NCBI RefSeq assembly: GCF_018991925.1
Contig: NW_024732415.1
Span: 919,835 to 983,834, forward strand
From: Homarus americanus
Taxonomy: Eukaryota; Arthropoda; Malacostraca; Decapoda; Nephropidae
Reading direction: 5' to 3'
DNA: 64,000 bases
The notes below the pieces were generated by a model. The model was not told the origin of the DNA. It saw only the letters and a program-made list of their open reading frames with translations, and ran no database searches. Position numbers and translations under genes: made by a program. Shown piece by piece: positions 35,738-48,680 of this stretch (positions are counted from its first letter, which is position 1; each line of letters opens with the position of its first letter).

Positions 35738-35780
<43 letters not shown>
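35560..35780. repeat. G-rich tract and CA microsatellite
   Basis: 35560-35710 is GGGTGGAGGGGG-type sequence; 35739-35780 is (CA)n of about 20 units. Confidence 0.9.
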
Positions 35781-35783
<3 letters not shown>

Positions 35784-36130
35784 CCACAAATGTGTCAAGA
35801 GTGTGTGACCAAACCAAACATTGGCTCAAAATACTTACCAATGTTTACAGAGAATGGTGGATACTCTGTAAACTTATCATAAAAGTTTACAGTTGTTTCA
35901 AAATGTATACAGATTATGCAGGTATACAGTGTACATATACCCAGACAGTACAGGTATACAAACAATATGTACAGGTATACTAATGGCAATACTCACACCA
36001 GGTATGTCCAAAAATAAACAAGAGAGTGTGTGTCAGTGTTACCTGCAGCACTTAAACGACAAATGAGAATAGTCATCTATAATTCCTATTGTTGTCACGC
36101 AGTGTAGCCTAGTAGTGATGGTTATGACTT

Positions 36131-36134
<4 letters not shown>

Positions 36135-36169
<35 letters not shown>
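36135..36169. repeat. GA microsatellite
   Basis: Perfect (GA)n of about 17 units. Confidence 0.95.
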
Positions 36170-36174
<5 letters not shown>

Positions 36175-36556
36175 CAAAAACAGCGACTCTAAAAAATTCC
36201 AGATTTGAACTTTAATAAACAAACACTGACACCAAGACACACACACATCTAAATGTCAAACTAAAAAAAAACAAAAAACAAAACAGTGCTTAAATAATCC
36301 CTGAATACGTGCAAATCAGCCTTGTACAATTTTTGGCTAGTCACCCATAAATATCATTGCGTTTTCTTTTCTCTAATGCATTGGACTTGAAAGGAGACTA
36401 ATGCAAACCAATAAATAGTATAACCGCAGCATAAACAGGGGTGGGGGGGGGGAGGGGAGGGAGCTGAGATATACAGGAAAATATAACGTGTATAATTCTT
36501 CAATGTAATGAAAATATACTGTAGCAGATGATGGTAACTAATCTATGTCTCAATTG

Positions 36557-36922
<366 letters not shown>

Positions 36923-36969
36923 CCTACAAATACTTGATGTTGTAGGCGTTAAAACCATTAAGGTGTAGT

Positions 36970-37602
36970 CCTGTGGCCATCTTTATTAAAACCCATCGCA
37001 TGAACGTATCTCAAGTGTATATATACTAGGCACAAGGCGTCACAGTAATGCTGGCATATCACGCGATGGGGGGAAGCGAGCCACTGAGTACCCCAAAATG
37101 TTCACCTGGGCTTAAGTTTCACGCTGGAACTAATTTGCATATGTACTGTGGCTTCCTTTAATAAGAAATACGCCATGACTAATTTAAAATGCAAAACCGT
37201 GTACTGGGGCGAGGTAATAATTCAGCATTGTATTTATATATTACTCGAATTTCTATCTAGTTTAATGTTCGTTTAGGTTAGGTTAGCTTAGGTTAGGTTA
37301 AGTTAGGTATTGTTTTATTGATTTTATATATATAAAATACTTGTCAAAACTAAACCATATCATTAAGTCTTTATTTCAGGTTAAGTGTGATTTTTTTTTA
37401 TGTTTAGTATATAAGTGTACAGTATATCATGAATGTATACTATACTCTAATAATATACTGGTAAAAAGTATAACAAGTTGAATATATACAGTATGACGTG
37501 TCCAGCAGCTCCTTAACACTGGAGTATACTGTTGGTCGTGTTTTGTAACAGTCTATCAAATAAAGGAATGTTAATCTGCACGAACTCGCCGACTCCCATC
37601 TA

Positions 37603-37639
<37 letters not shown>

Positions 37640-38370
37640 CCTCTAACTTATTCACTCACTCACTAACACACTCACCCAAACACTAACTAATTCACTGATA
37701 ATATATATTTTTACAAGGCTTGATTCTGCTATATGTGGTCTAGTCAGGGGTAGAGGTGGTGGTAGGGTGAGGAAAAGCGTTCAGCGTTCGTGAAGTTTTT
37801 GTGAGAATTTGGCTGTAAAAGTCGAGAGAATCAGCTGATTTTTGTTTACATTATGACGTCATTGTAATAATCCTACATGGTGCCTCGACTTATGCCTGTG
37901 ATCCTTCTTCCTTCTCCTTGACGTCTTCCTCCTTATTCTTCCCTTCCTCCCCCTCTTCCTCTCTGCTGTCCCCCTTCTTTCTTCCCTTCCCTACTGCCCG
38001 TCTACCCTCTTCCCTTCCCCCCCCTCCCCCGTCCCTACCATTTGCTTCAGAAACGTTCTCACACAAAACGTTTCACAGTATCGAGCGAGGTGAGGTGGGT
38101 GGTAATCCCTCCCTCTCTTTTTCCTCCTCCCACTATCCTTACCTTCCTCCATCTCCCTCCCTTTATCCTTACCTCCCTATCCCCTTCCCTCCTTTCCCCT
38201 CTCTTCTTCCCTTCCTTCTCTCCCACTATCATTACCCCCCTCCCTCTCTTCTACCACTACCCTTACCTCCCACTCACCCCGACACCGCCTTACAAACACA
38301 CGTTGCCAGGCTGTCTGTGTACACACCCAAGCGTCATTCTGCTTGAGGGCAAATTTCAACACGCTAATCC
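36970..38370. other. Spacer with TTAGG, CA and C/T-rich tracts, no gene seen
   Basis: Contains TTAGG-like repeats (37274-37310), (CA)n (37605-37636) and a C/T-rich block (37900-38280). A perfect CRE TGACGTCA lies at 37854-37861, next to ATCAGCTGATTTTTGTTTAC. Confidence 0.5.
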
Positions 38371-38375
38371 AATTT

Positions 38376-38417
<42 letters not shown>
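38376..38417. repeat. CA microsatellite
   Basis: Perfect (CA)n of about 20 units. Confidence 0.95.
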
Positions 38418-38419
<2 letters not shown>

Positions 38420-38754
38420 CATATACATACACAGAGGGCCGTAGTCGCCAGCCTTCATAAATAATCTATGGATAAGAATACTACCCCCTTGGCTCTATAT
38501 AATCTTCGTAAACGATCAGACACGCTAAGTTTACCCGTTGATTAAATAACTAACTAACTAAATAAATAAGTAAATAAGTAAATCAATATATAACAAAATG
38601 CGTATCATTTATTTTGTGCGCAATATAAACCGTTTTTAATTTGTTTTACTGAAGAGTCGAGCGAACCGTCATCAGTGAAGAGATCAAAAACAGGCTCATG
38701 AAATATAAAGACGGGCAGATCTACTGGTGTCTGACGAGGGGGTGGGCGAGGAAC

Positions 38755-39650
38755 AGGGTGGGAGTGGGGACAGCGGGGAGTGGTAGGGGAGAGGGATGAA
38801 GGGTGGGGGGGAGGAGGGAGGTAGGGGGAGGGTGAGGGGTGAGGGGATGAAGGTGGGGAGGGGATGGGTGGCAGGGAGGGATGAAGGTGGGGGAGCAGAG
38901 GGAAGTGGGGAGGTGGAGAGGAGAAGGTGGTGGGAGGGTAGGTGAGGGGATGAAGGTGGGGGAGGCAGAGGTATGGGGGAGGGGGGTGGAGGACAAGGTG
39001 GGGGGAGGGTAGAGGTATGGGGAGGGTAGGGGTGAGGGATGAAGGTGAGGGTAGAGGTATGGGGGGGGAGAGGGGTGAGGGATGAAGGTGGGGGGAGGGA
39101 GGGTAGGGGGGGAGGTAGGGGGAGGGATGAAGGTGGGGGAGTGGTAGGGTGAGGGATGAAGGTGGGGGAGTGGGAGTGGGAGGAAGAGGGATGCGAAGGT
39201 GGGAGGAGTATGGGGGAGGGTGGTGAGAGGGATGAAGGTGGGGGGAGTGGGTAGGGTGAGGTGAGGGATGAGGTGGGGGAGGGTGGGAGAGATGGGGGGA
39301 GGAGGGAGAGGGATGAAGGGGAGGGAGGTATGGGGGAGGGTAGGGAGAGGGATGAAGGTGTGGGGAGTGGGGGGAGAGGTAGGGGATGAAGGTGGGGAGG
39401 AGGGGATGAAGGTGGGGGGAGTGGTGTGAGGGGATGAAGGGGGGGAGTAGGGTGAGGGAGAAGGTGGGGGAGGTAGGGTGAGGATGAAGGTGGGGGGAGT
39501 GGTAGGGTGAGGGATGAAGGTGGGGAGTGGTAGGGTGGAGGGATGAAGGTGGGGGGAGTGGTGGAGGTATGGGGGGAGTGGTAGGGTGAGGGATGAAGGT
39601 GGGGGGAGTGGTAGGGAGAGGGATGAAGGTGGGGGGAGTGGTAGGGTGAA
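38755..39650. repeat. G-rich minisatellite (GGGATGAAGGTGGGGGGAGT)
   Basis: About 900 bp of GGGATGAAGGTGGGGGGAGT plus GGTAGGGTGA units of about 30 bp with many length changes. Runs of 4-8 G are frequent. The complementary Pro/Ser/His-rich frames (over 300 codons) are spurious. Confidence 0.9.
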
Positions 39651-39659
39651 GTTAGAAGA

Positions 39660-41640
39660 AAAAATATACATACAGAACCCATCTAAATATCCCGTCAGTC
39701 CAAATTGTCTATTAACTGGTGCTGTGATCGTATCTAGTTAAGGGAGACGCATTGATATCTTAAATTTACGAAGCTAAACTTATTATTCGAGTCTGTGAAC
39801 ATGTAAGTAGACCTAATTAACAATAGATCCTCACTAGGGTACAAACTCACCTTCTAAGAATGGATACTAAGAGCGAATTATTCAAAAATTTAAAATCCTT
39901 GAAAAGTTGAAACAAAAAACGCCATCCCGCCATTGTAAACAAAATGCTATATAGTTCTTTTAGATTTTCCGTGAAGTGAAACATAAACAAAAGCACCTGA
40001 CATGAAAATGATAAATTATTTAACTCCCATTTTACAATAAACGTAAAACAGAGAGAAATATTCAAACTACAATTTATCGCCTCCATGTCACGTGAAAATT
40101 AGACACCTCGGCTTATTTCACCTTACGATTAACCACCCTAACCAAACCTAACCACCAGGTAACGTTAAGGTGTTATATTATCAAGGGAAATATGCTGGGG
40201 GCTAATCTTCACGTGATGCTAAGCTTTCTAACATGATGAAATTCCTTATAAACTGGGATTTTTTTTTTTCAATATGTACTATTTCACATTTTTAAGGCAT
40301 TGTAGTGACCACATCAGTTATTTTTAGTTTCAATGCAAGATTAGTAAAGCAGTTTAAAAGCTCTAAGTGAGTATAATTCCTTGTTAAGTACTAAGCTATC
40401 CGTATCCATTTGCTCTAGTCAAGTTATTCCTTTTATGCTATCTGTAATTTGACAATGTTCAAGTTACTACCTGAACTCACATTAAAATTAAACGCCCTGA
40501 GCCCTACCTTCAGTACATTAATTTAAACCAGCCATTAAATGATTTTCACTAAAGCAACACTTAACACAATTTGTATCTTGATATATAACTTGATCTAGAA
40601 TTAATTTATATCACCTCACCCCACGGCAAATTAACCAGCACTTATTAAACACTAAATATATATGAACCAATTCAATACTGTTTGATGATCCTGACACAGT
40701 GTATATAATTTTTACTGATGAATGATGTGTATTAATTTATAAGATAATTACTTTATCTATGGATTTACGATTCAATAATTCACGACAACTATTTATAGGC
40801 TGGTGTTTCACTGATGACAGATTATTAACCCAGACAGTACAAACATAACGATCCATTTGACTTTCATAAACATTTTAGTTCATGTAATTAGTTTCTGGAA
40901 TTGAAAGACACACTTCAAAGAGTTCTGTGAAGGCAATGACATAGAGACTGTTTATATATGAGCGTAACAAAATACATTATCTGACTTTGGCAACCATTAT
41001 GGCAGTGGCGTCAGATCTCATGGTTTATTTCGTCAGATTTTTACCACAAGTCGTTTGCCATTTTATCAACCATCACACGGTAGTTTTGACCTTCCACTAC
41101 CCATATTGCAAGTAAAGTACATCATGTACCCACTGTATTTTTTGTCGTACGTTACAAAAAGCGAAATATAAAACCAGGTTACGTTATGGCGTCAAATCAC
41201 CTTCCTGTACTGGGTAATGCAATATAATGTAATAAAGCATATACATGGGTTTGAATTATCGTTTAATATCACCAGGCAAAAATTAACATCAAGAGGTTAA
41301 TACATATTTCCGAAAAGTCCAGTAAGCTTATGGTTTGAACTTTACTTATATATAATAATTTAAAAGCTCATCTAAGGGGATATACATTATACATATATCC
41401 GTGATGTATAATCTCTTTTAATATACTGTAAGCAAGGGGGTAAATGGCGGCTTCGTGTGGATTTCATTTCAGTGGGATTATTTTTAGCCAGTGTTTTACC
41501 AGTTGTCTCTCAAATGGTTCATTCTAAACTGTAAGCAAGGACCGCGTCTGTCTGCTCTTGTTATCCTGTGAGCCAAGGGTCAAAGAGCGCTTCGTGTGAA
41601 TTGCATAATTCCATTGAGTCTGCGCGGTAGGTTACATAGC
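39660..41640. other. AT-rich spacer, no gene seen
   Basis: Mostly single-copy-looking AT-rich sequence with one foldback element (40088-40216). Confidence 0.5.
40088..40216. mobile_element. Foldback element copy
   Basis: Starts TCACGTGAAAATTAGACACC and ends GGGGGCTAATCTTCACGTGA. The ends are near-perfect complements, with CCTAA-like sequence inside. Same family as 51518-51690. Confidence 0.65.
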
Positions 41641-41654
41641 CCTATCACTACTTA

Positions 41655-41752
41655 CCTAACCTAACGTTGCCTAACCTAACTTTAACTGTGCCTAATCTAA
41701 CCTAACCCTGCCTAACCTAACCTGACTCTGCCTAACCTAACCTAACCTAACC
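41655..41752 (-). repeat. Degenerate CCTAA telomere-like tract
   Basis: Repeated CCTAACCTAAC with TGCCTAA variants. Confidence 0.8.
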
Positions 41753-41879
41753 AAAGCTCAGCAGAATATAGTACAAAGTCCCTTCCTATTTCCAAAACCA
41801 TTCGCGCATATTTCGACTCCTAGAAAAAAATGAATCTCTATTTGCATCTGTAAATATAAAATAATTTAATCTATAACAC

Positions 41880-42720
41880 GTGAGTCTGTCTAAGCTCTGC
41901 CCATGCCAACCAAGGTGTGGGCGTGTAAACATGTGACGTCACGCCTACACCCGCCCACACCACTTGACATGAAAATCAACTTATTCACTTTAAATTATTA
42001 TACATTTACCTACTGATACCTGAATAGTTATATAATACATACACTAGAAGTTGCTATCCACCCACTCAAAGTTATTATACATCCACTCAAACTTTTTTTT
42101 ACCTTTCAAACAACAAAACAGCTCGAACTAAACTCCTACAGGAACACCACCTACTAGTGGCAGACGACACTCCAGGAGAGGGCGAGGCTTGTCTCACCAC
42201 ACTGTAGGGAGGAGGAGGCTACAGGAGGCGGCTGCAGGAGGCGGCTACAGGAGGAGGCTACAGGAGGCGGCTACAGTTCTTCTCACCTGTTGTTGTTCAC
42301 GGCGGCCATATGAACAGTTTGCTTGAGTCCATTTGTATTTCTTTTTAAGTTTATGAATTTGGTTTGTTTCTTTTTGTTTATATTGTCACAATGTCAATCA
42401 TTTGTTTGGGAATACTATCCGGAAATAAGAAATAAACGTCAGTGTATAAGTATTTGTCCATTATTATCCAAAATAAAGTCTTTCTTAAAATTCTTTTCAC
42501 TTCTGTACACAGTAACACTATCAGTATTCATCGTCATAGTTTCATTCATGTTCAACACTAAAAGGCTTTGACTAGGGTGGGAATCGGGATCAGTGTTGTC
42601 GACTGCTAGGCCTGCCGCCACAGTGTTGTCCACACGGCGGCTCAAGTCACACTGGCGGGAGCGGCAACAGTAGGCACAACAACGCGCCAGTTTGCCTTCT
42701 TTATATTCACGCCCCCTGCC
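41880..42720. promoter_or_regulatory. Promoter-like CpG-bearing patch
   Basis: GC- and CpG-richer than both flanks. Contains TGACGTCA (41934-41941), GTGGGCGTG and CCCGCCCACACC boxes, AGGAGGCGGCTACAGG repeats (42200-42275) and GCGGGAGCGGC/GCGCCAG at 42655-42690. A possible small first exon lies on the minus strand at 42309-42287. Function is inferred from composition and motifs only. Confidence 0.35.
42287..42309 (-). CDS. Possible first coding micro-exon (very tentative)
   Basis: On the minus strand ATGGCCGCCGTGAACAACAA is followed by CAG|GTGAGAAG, giving M-A-A-V-N-N-N and two bases. The start context and donor are good and it sits in a promoter-like patch, but no partner exon was found. It does not join PLCXD exon 1 in frame, because a stop directly precedes that ATG. 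Confidence 0.2.
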
Positions 42721-42729
42721 TAGGTCACC

Positions 42730-43170
42730 TAGCCCCAAGTTATTGATTTTTTACTAAATAAAAAATCGTCCTCAAATCAACAGTAAACTAACTATTCATT
42801 CATTTATTATATTTGTTTTTTCTAAATTAGTTACTGATTGATTTATTTACTTAATTTTATACAAACTATCAGACATGAGAACTCTGTTTTATGAATGGTC
42901 ATGTTTATGGTATGAAAACCTGTTCCCATATGTCCAAAACTAAAGTAAATATTGTTCTACGACACCAAGCTATGTATACTTATACATTACAAAAAATGAC
43001 AAGGGTAGCTTATTTTGTTTGTACATGAATACCAATAATGAATTAGGTTAGGTTATAAAGAATTGACTTGGTTGTGAATTAATACACAAAAAAACAGTAT
43101 ACTATGTGTGTTATAAATACTTAGACTAATATATTATTCTCACAGATAAATGTACAACAGTTAGCAAAAC
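42730..43170. other. AT-rich spacer, no gene seen
   Basis: No repeat array or exon-like open frame was recognised. Confidence 0.5.
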
Positions 43171-43224
43171 ATAAGCCCCGACAAGTGTCATCATGCACCC
43201 CCACCCTTAGCTCCTGTCTCACAC

Positions 43225-43596
43225 ACCACGCACACCTTCACTCACACACGCACACCTTCACTCACACACGCACACCTTCGCTCACACACGCACACCTTCG
43301 CTCACACACGCATGCCTTCACTCACACGCAAACCTTCACTCACACACGCACACCTTCACTCACACACGCATACCTTCACTCATACACGCATACCTTCACT
43401 CACACACGCAAACCTTCACTACACACACACATACCACTTCACTCACACACGCAAACTTCACTCACACACGCAAACCCACACACACATCACACACGCAAAC
43501 CTTCACTCATACACGCATACCTTCACTTACAGACAAACAGACACACGCACACTACTCATACACGCACACCAAGCAATCATACACGCATACCACTCA

Positions 43597-43645
<49 letters not shown>
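43225..43645. repeat. 18-bp CTTCACTCACACACGCAC minisatellite and CA tract
   Basis: About 17 units, many with small changes, then (CA)n at 43597-43645. The Thr/His/Ser-rich frames are products of the repeat. Confidence 0.9.
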
Positions 43646-43648
<3 letters not shown>

Positions 43649-44078
43649 TAAAAACGAACACAAACATACAGAAAAAATGCAGTTACCAATCTCACTGACC
43701 CATCACATTACCTAATCACCTCAGGGAAACAACACAAGTGACGTGAATATATTAATTAGAGAAATGCATTAGAAACTGTACTGCTTAATATACTGTGTGA
43801 AAATAAGCCCTTGGCGTTGGAAATATTATATAGTCAATGTTAACTGATACTAAGTCATTAATACCTTCGCTGACTTGCGTATAATGTTACTGTGTTATTT
43901 AATATTTAATTAAATTTGTCAAGAAGTTCTGGAAATACTAGATCTGCTGAACCAATGTTTACTTGTTTGACGTTAGTAAACAGCAAAATGATATTGTTTA
44001 CCTCTAACAAAATTTCTCTTAAAGAAAATTTAGGTCAAGATAATTGAGGGGGAACTTAAGTAAAAGAATATAGCTGTG

Positions 44079-44150
44079 TTTTACCATCAGGTGAGAGGCA
44101 CTCTACTAGGGTTAACAACACTCTAGAGTGCATCTCACCTGATGGTAAAA
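44079..44150. repeat. Inverted repeat with perfect 18-bp arms
   Basis: Left arm TTTTACCATCAGGTGAGA (44079-44096) and right arm TCTCACCTGATGGTAAAA (44133-44150) are exact complements. Weaker pairing of CACTCTACTAG/CTCTAGAGTG continues inward. A related sequence follows to about 44235. Confidence 0.85.
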
Positions 44151-44724
44151 TGCACTCTCGAGTGAACAGTAACTATGTACAAATTACTCTAGGGTGTGTT
44201 TCACCTCAGGCACCGAGCACTCAAACCACCTAGAGTGGTTCGACAAGATTATGCAGGTCTGGTTTTTGTTATCAAGTCAGTAGTATCTCGGTTGTGGGTA
44301 AATTTAGAGAAAAATTTCATAGAAGAAAATCGTCTTATTTGTGTCCGAACATATTAGTAAGTAATTCAAAATTCGCCATTTCTCTCCACCGCATTTCAAC
44401 TCCCGATATCTCGGTTATGGGTGAAATATACCAAAAATGTCATAGATGAAAATCGTCTTGTTTTTCTCTGAAATTATAATAAGAATCATAAAAAAAATTA
44501 TATCCATTTATGTTCTCTACTGAAGTTCCATCGGTCCATACATGTTGTTCACAAACATTAGTCATATGGAACCAGTCTCGAGTAGGCTGGTACCTGTTGT
44601 TAATATTTTTGGACAACAGGTATTGAGCAACGGCCTCTAATTGGTGGATTTATCGACTAAATTCGCTGGAAAATATACGGGTGTAGTTTTTATATTTATT
44701 TATTTATTTGTTTAAGTAGAACGG

Positions 44725-44727
<3 letters not shown>

Positions 44728-44803
<76 letters not shown>
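44728..44803. repeat. AT microsatellite
   Basis: Perfect (AT)n of about 37 units. Confidence 0.95.
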
Positions 44804-44805
<2 letters not shown>

Positions 44806-45271
44806 CGACGAATATTAAAGTAAATGACATTCTCTTGTTAGCAAGTGGAATATTAATATGATCTGATTATTTATATTAATAAGAATACTTTTTTATATTA
44901 ATCCATATTGTTTTTATTACAAGAATTTATTTGTTGCGTTACTTACGGCCCTATGGGAGGTTTAGTTGAGTAATGCATACCTGTTGTCTCAGTAAATGTT
45001 AACAACGGGAACCAGAATCGCTGTGAGGTGTGTTGGGTCGGTTAGAGGAATATTTTGGTGGTAAAACTCCAACAAATATTAACCTAATCTAACCTGAACC
45101 TAGTAATCTTAACGTAACCTTAACCTGACCTTACTCTAACCTAATCTAACCTAACTTAACCCAACCAAACCTAACCTTAATCTGACGACTTGAACCTAAC
45201 CTAACGAATTATACAGTTACTTCATGGTTAAATATTATTATGGCCAAGGTCTGTGATTAATATTAAAGAAA

Positions 45272-45330
45272 TCACCTGAAGATTAGCCACCCCAGCTTAT
45301 TTCACCTGATGATTAGCCACCCCAGCTTTT
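45272..45330. mobile_element. Partial foldback element
   Basis: TCACCTGAAGATTAGCCACC followed by CCAGCTTATTTCACC, then the same arm again. This is one end of the element family, duplicated in tandem. Confidence 0.5.
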
Positions 45331-45559
45331 AGTAACACAGCTTATCAGTCTATGAGTAACAACGTAACCTTTATGACGGTCAGTATGATCATCCTTGAGA
45401 AGACAAGAGACGAATGAGACGAGGCTTTGTTTTGTATTTGACGACATTAATTGTTTGTTTAATCTTATATTTGTATATTTACCATTAACGACGAGGAGTT
45501 ATGTATAGTAATCCCGGTGTTTGATTATGTGTGTGTGTTTACATATATGTATTATATTT

Positions 45560-45562
<3 letters not shown>

Positions 45563-45640
<78 letters not shown>
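45563..45640. repeat. AT microsatellite
   Basis: Perfect (AT)n of about 38 units. Confidence 0.95.
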
Positions 45641-45642
<2 letters not shown>

Positions 45643-45737
45643 TAGTATTCATGTATAGATTGAATTTGTGATGTGTAATTATTTTTTATTAGAGGTTTCG
45701 TGCACACCGTTGGCTATTTCTCTATAACGACTTTTCT

Positions 45738-45805
<68 letters not shown>

Positions 45806-45840
45806 ACACACACACACCCACACACACACACACACACACA

Positions 45841-45883
<43 letters not shown>

Positions 45884-45922
45884 ACACACACACACACACT
45901 CACACACACACACACACACACA

Positions 45923-46016
<94 letters not shown>
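45738..46016. repeat. CA microsatellite with CTCA interruptions
   Basis: About 280 bp of (CA)n with single CA-to-CT changes at irregular spacing in the first two thirds, pure in the last third. Confidence 0.95.
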
Positions 46017-46019
<3 letters not shown>

Positions 46020-46020
<1 letters not shown>

Positions 46021-47500
46021 GATTAATATCCTTATCTATACAGCTCACGCCTATCACCTGCAGACACTACATCACATAACCGGACCCATTCTCCCTAAAC
46101 CGTAAACTTAAGGGCAAACTTATCAATGGGCTACAGTGATTGTGTTTACCTACGAATTTTTATCTTGTTAATATGTAAAAGGATATTTGGAATAATTTAT
46201 TGTTCAGAACACAATTAGACGATAGAGGGATTTTGTTGTTGCAGTATTTATGATTTTTTTATTATTAAGAACATGATATAATTATGGGTTTTTTGGGATT
46301 GACTGTACAGTAGATAAAAACAGGTTTGGATTCGGTTATCAGGATTTAAGGAGACTTTCTGGTGAGTAGATACGAGGCGTAAATAGATTCCAATGTTTTA
46401 TATGAAAGAATAAAACATTGGAACCTACGTGCATAGTTCCTGCTGGGAGATCCAGTGACATACCCAGCAAGCGAGTCCCATGATCCCCCCCCAGTCAAAG
46501 GTGGGCTGATGGTGGGTGGCTCAGGAAGTGTACTGAGTCATCCTGGTGATAATACCGGTAGTGTTTTTCATCCGGTTGTGAACAACACGTATTTCCTCTC
46601 AAAAAAAATAAAAAAGAGATGATTATATAACCTAGAAAATTTTTTATGTAATGTTTTGAAAGTATATACATAACGATATCTACTGGTAATGGGTGTTTGT
46701 ACGATATATAAACATCATATCCATATGTGTGTGTGTGTGTTTTAAAAGATTAGGTTAAGTTAAAACATAACTAAAAGTAAAAAGAAATTGCATCATATTT
46801 CCACTGCGACGCCTTATCTTACATTTTTGTTAAGAAACAAAACTAAAATAAAATTATGTTTGGAAAATATTCTTTACTTTAATTTTGTCTTCTAGTTAAA
46901 GAAAAATATCTCTATAATTGTGTTTGTTACCTTAGCTTAAGTCGATCTTGCAATGCATAGTGATTTTTTTTTTTTTGCATTTGAGTTACCAGATATTTTT
47001 ATCATAAGAACCCTTAAGAACTCGGGTCCAACTTGAAAAAAAACAATGTTATTAAATTTATAAGTTAATGAGAGTAATAAGTGATAAGAGAGTACTATAA
47101 TGGATTAGATAAATCAATTTTTCTTTCATGTTTTCTACCTATTACTTAAAGAGTGATGGTGCATATTTAGGAATTCCTGTTTATTTGGTACGAGGAAAGA
47201 TTTGGTATATGTGTGTTATATTAATGCTTGATTACTGTATTAATTCTCGTCTGTTATGGTGTGTATTATATATTACGTATTATATTCAGTTAGATAATAA
47301 TGTCTTAAGTATTATTATTAGTAGTAGTGTAGATAAGAAAGTGAATAGCTTCTGTAATAATTTCTTTCAATATTAATTGATTTATCAATGTAGTACAGGT
47401 TATGAGGATTATTTCACCTATCAGAAAGTTATGATAGATTCAAATTGCATCATTTTAGTTCGTATTTAATGTATTTAGGTGTTTTAATAGACGAAAAGGG
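46020..47500. other. AT-rich spacer, no gene seen
   Basis: No repeat array or exon-like open frame was recognised. Confidence 0.5.
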
Positions 47501-47568
47501 TAAAGATATCCTGGTACGAGGATTTGAAGTTGGCGGGCGTGTGTGGAGAGCCTGAGGGGCCGAGGTGC

Positions 47569-47575
47569 ATGGTGG
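47569..47575 (+). CDS. Possible first coding micro-exon of ROCK (ATG GTG G)
   Basis: ATGGTGG is followed by a strong donor GTAAGG (47576 on). It would end in phase 1, which is what exon 51361 needs, since that exon begins with two extra bases (TG) before its own ATG. The join would read M-V-V-M-E-S. The preceding 50 bp are GC-rich with TTGGCGGGCG. Phase fit alone has a one-in-three chance of being accidental. Confidence 0.3.
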
Positions 47576-48529
47576 GTAAGGTTAGTTGGTTACGGCCATA
47601 TTAATGTGTGACTGTGGCGAAGGATGGCTTCTTATTTATTATTTTATACCTCTGTAAAGCCTCTCTGTTGATATCAAGCCACGTCCACACCCTGAGCTTT
47701 AGATGATGTGACAGGAAATGTGACAAGTAAGTGGTAACAGTAGTAAAATAAGGGAAGAGAGGCCCAACACGAGCCTTGGAGACTCGCCCCAAACACAAAC
47801 ATTTCAACTTTGTCGGTCACTTGGATTTAGCTGGGGTTTAATTTTCACGTTCCTGTTACCGGCATGACTGTGACACTTATAACCGATATGAGTGTTTTCT
47901 GAGGCAGGTTTAAGGCATGATGGTGAAGTGGTTTGGTTGTCAGGTGCGTTTATTAGCGAGTGTTGGGATGGATTTGACAGGTGCGAGGTGGTAGGGTGGG
48001 GAGGGGGGGGTGGCCAGCTCGAAGTATCTTATGACTAATCATTGTATTTTCTTGTTTATAATTCCTACAGGATGATTATAAACCCACACATGAGTTGAGG
48101 AATGACTAGAATGTGTAGTTACTCCTGATAGGGATGTGTGTGAGGGATCTGTCAGCCATAGGACGAGGAGGAGAGAGGGAAGTTTTATGTGTGGTAGTGG
48201 CAGTACCTTGATATGGGGTTGTCTCAGCTGGTCACACCTTTGTAAACTCTATGCCACACCTTTGTAAACTCTATGCCACACCTTTGTAAACTCTCTGCCA
48301 CATCATTTATTTTTATTTTTAGTCACACCATTGAACACTGTGATGTATGTGTGTATGTCCTGAAACTTTGTACACTGACATACTTATACACTGACACTTA
48401 TACACTGACACAATTATCTGTATTTTATATATGTATACTTCATTGTACCTTTCTACACTGTATTTCACTGTAATAAATTATACCACACCTTTTATATCAC
48501 TCTACTGTATACTATGCCACTATTATCCA

Positions 48530-48680
48530 CTATGCCACACTGTTATCCACTATGCCACACTATCATCCACTATGCCACACTATCATCCACTATGCCACAC
48601 TATCATCCACTATGACTCACTATCATCCACTATGCCACACTATCATCCACTATGCCACACTATCATCCACTATGCCACAA
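48530..48680. repeat. 20-bp CACTATGCCACACTATCATC minisatellite
   Basis: About seven near-perfect units. Because 20 is not a multiple of 3, the unit reads in all frames. Confidence 0.9.

Noticed and set aside
38696..39682. 328- and 316-codon Pro/Ser-rich minus-strand frames
   Set aside because: Complement of the G-rich minisatellite; overlapping frames of similar character and many indels between units.
47601..47807. 68-codon minus-strand frame next to the possible ROCK promoter
   Set aside because: Looks protein-like but has no recognisable motif, partner exon or clear start context; could be a divergent transcript but unsupported.
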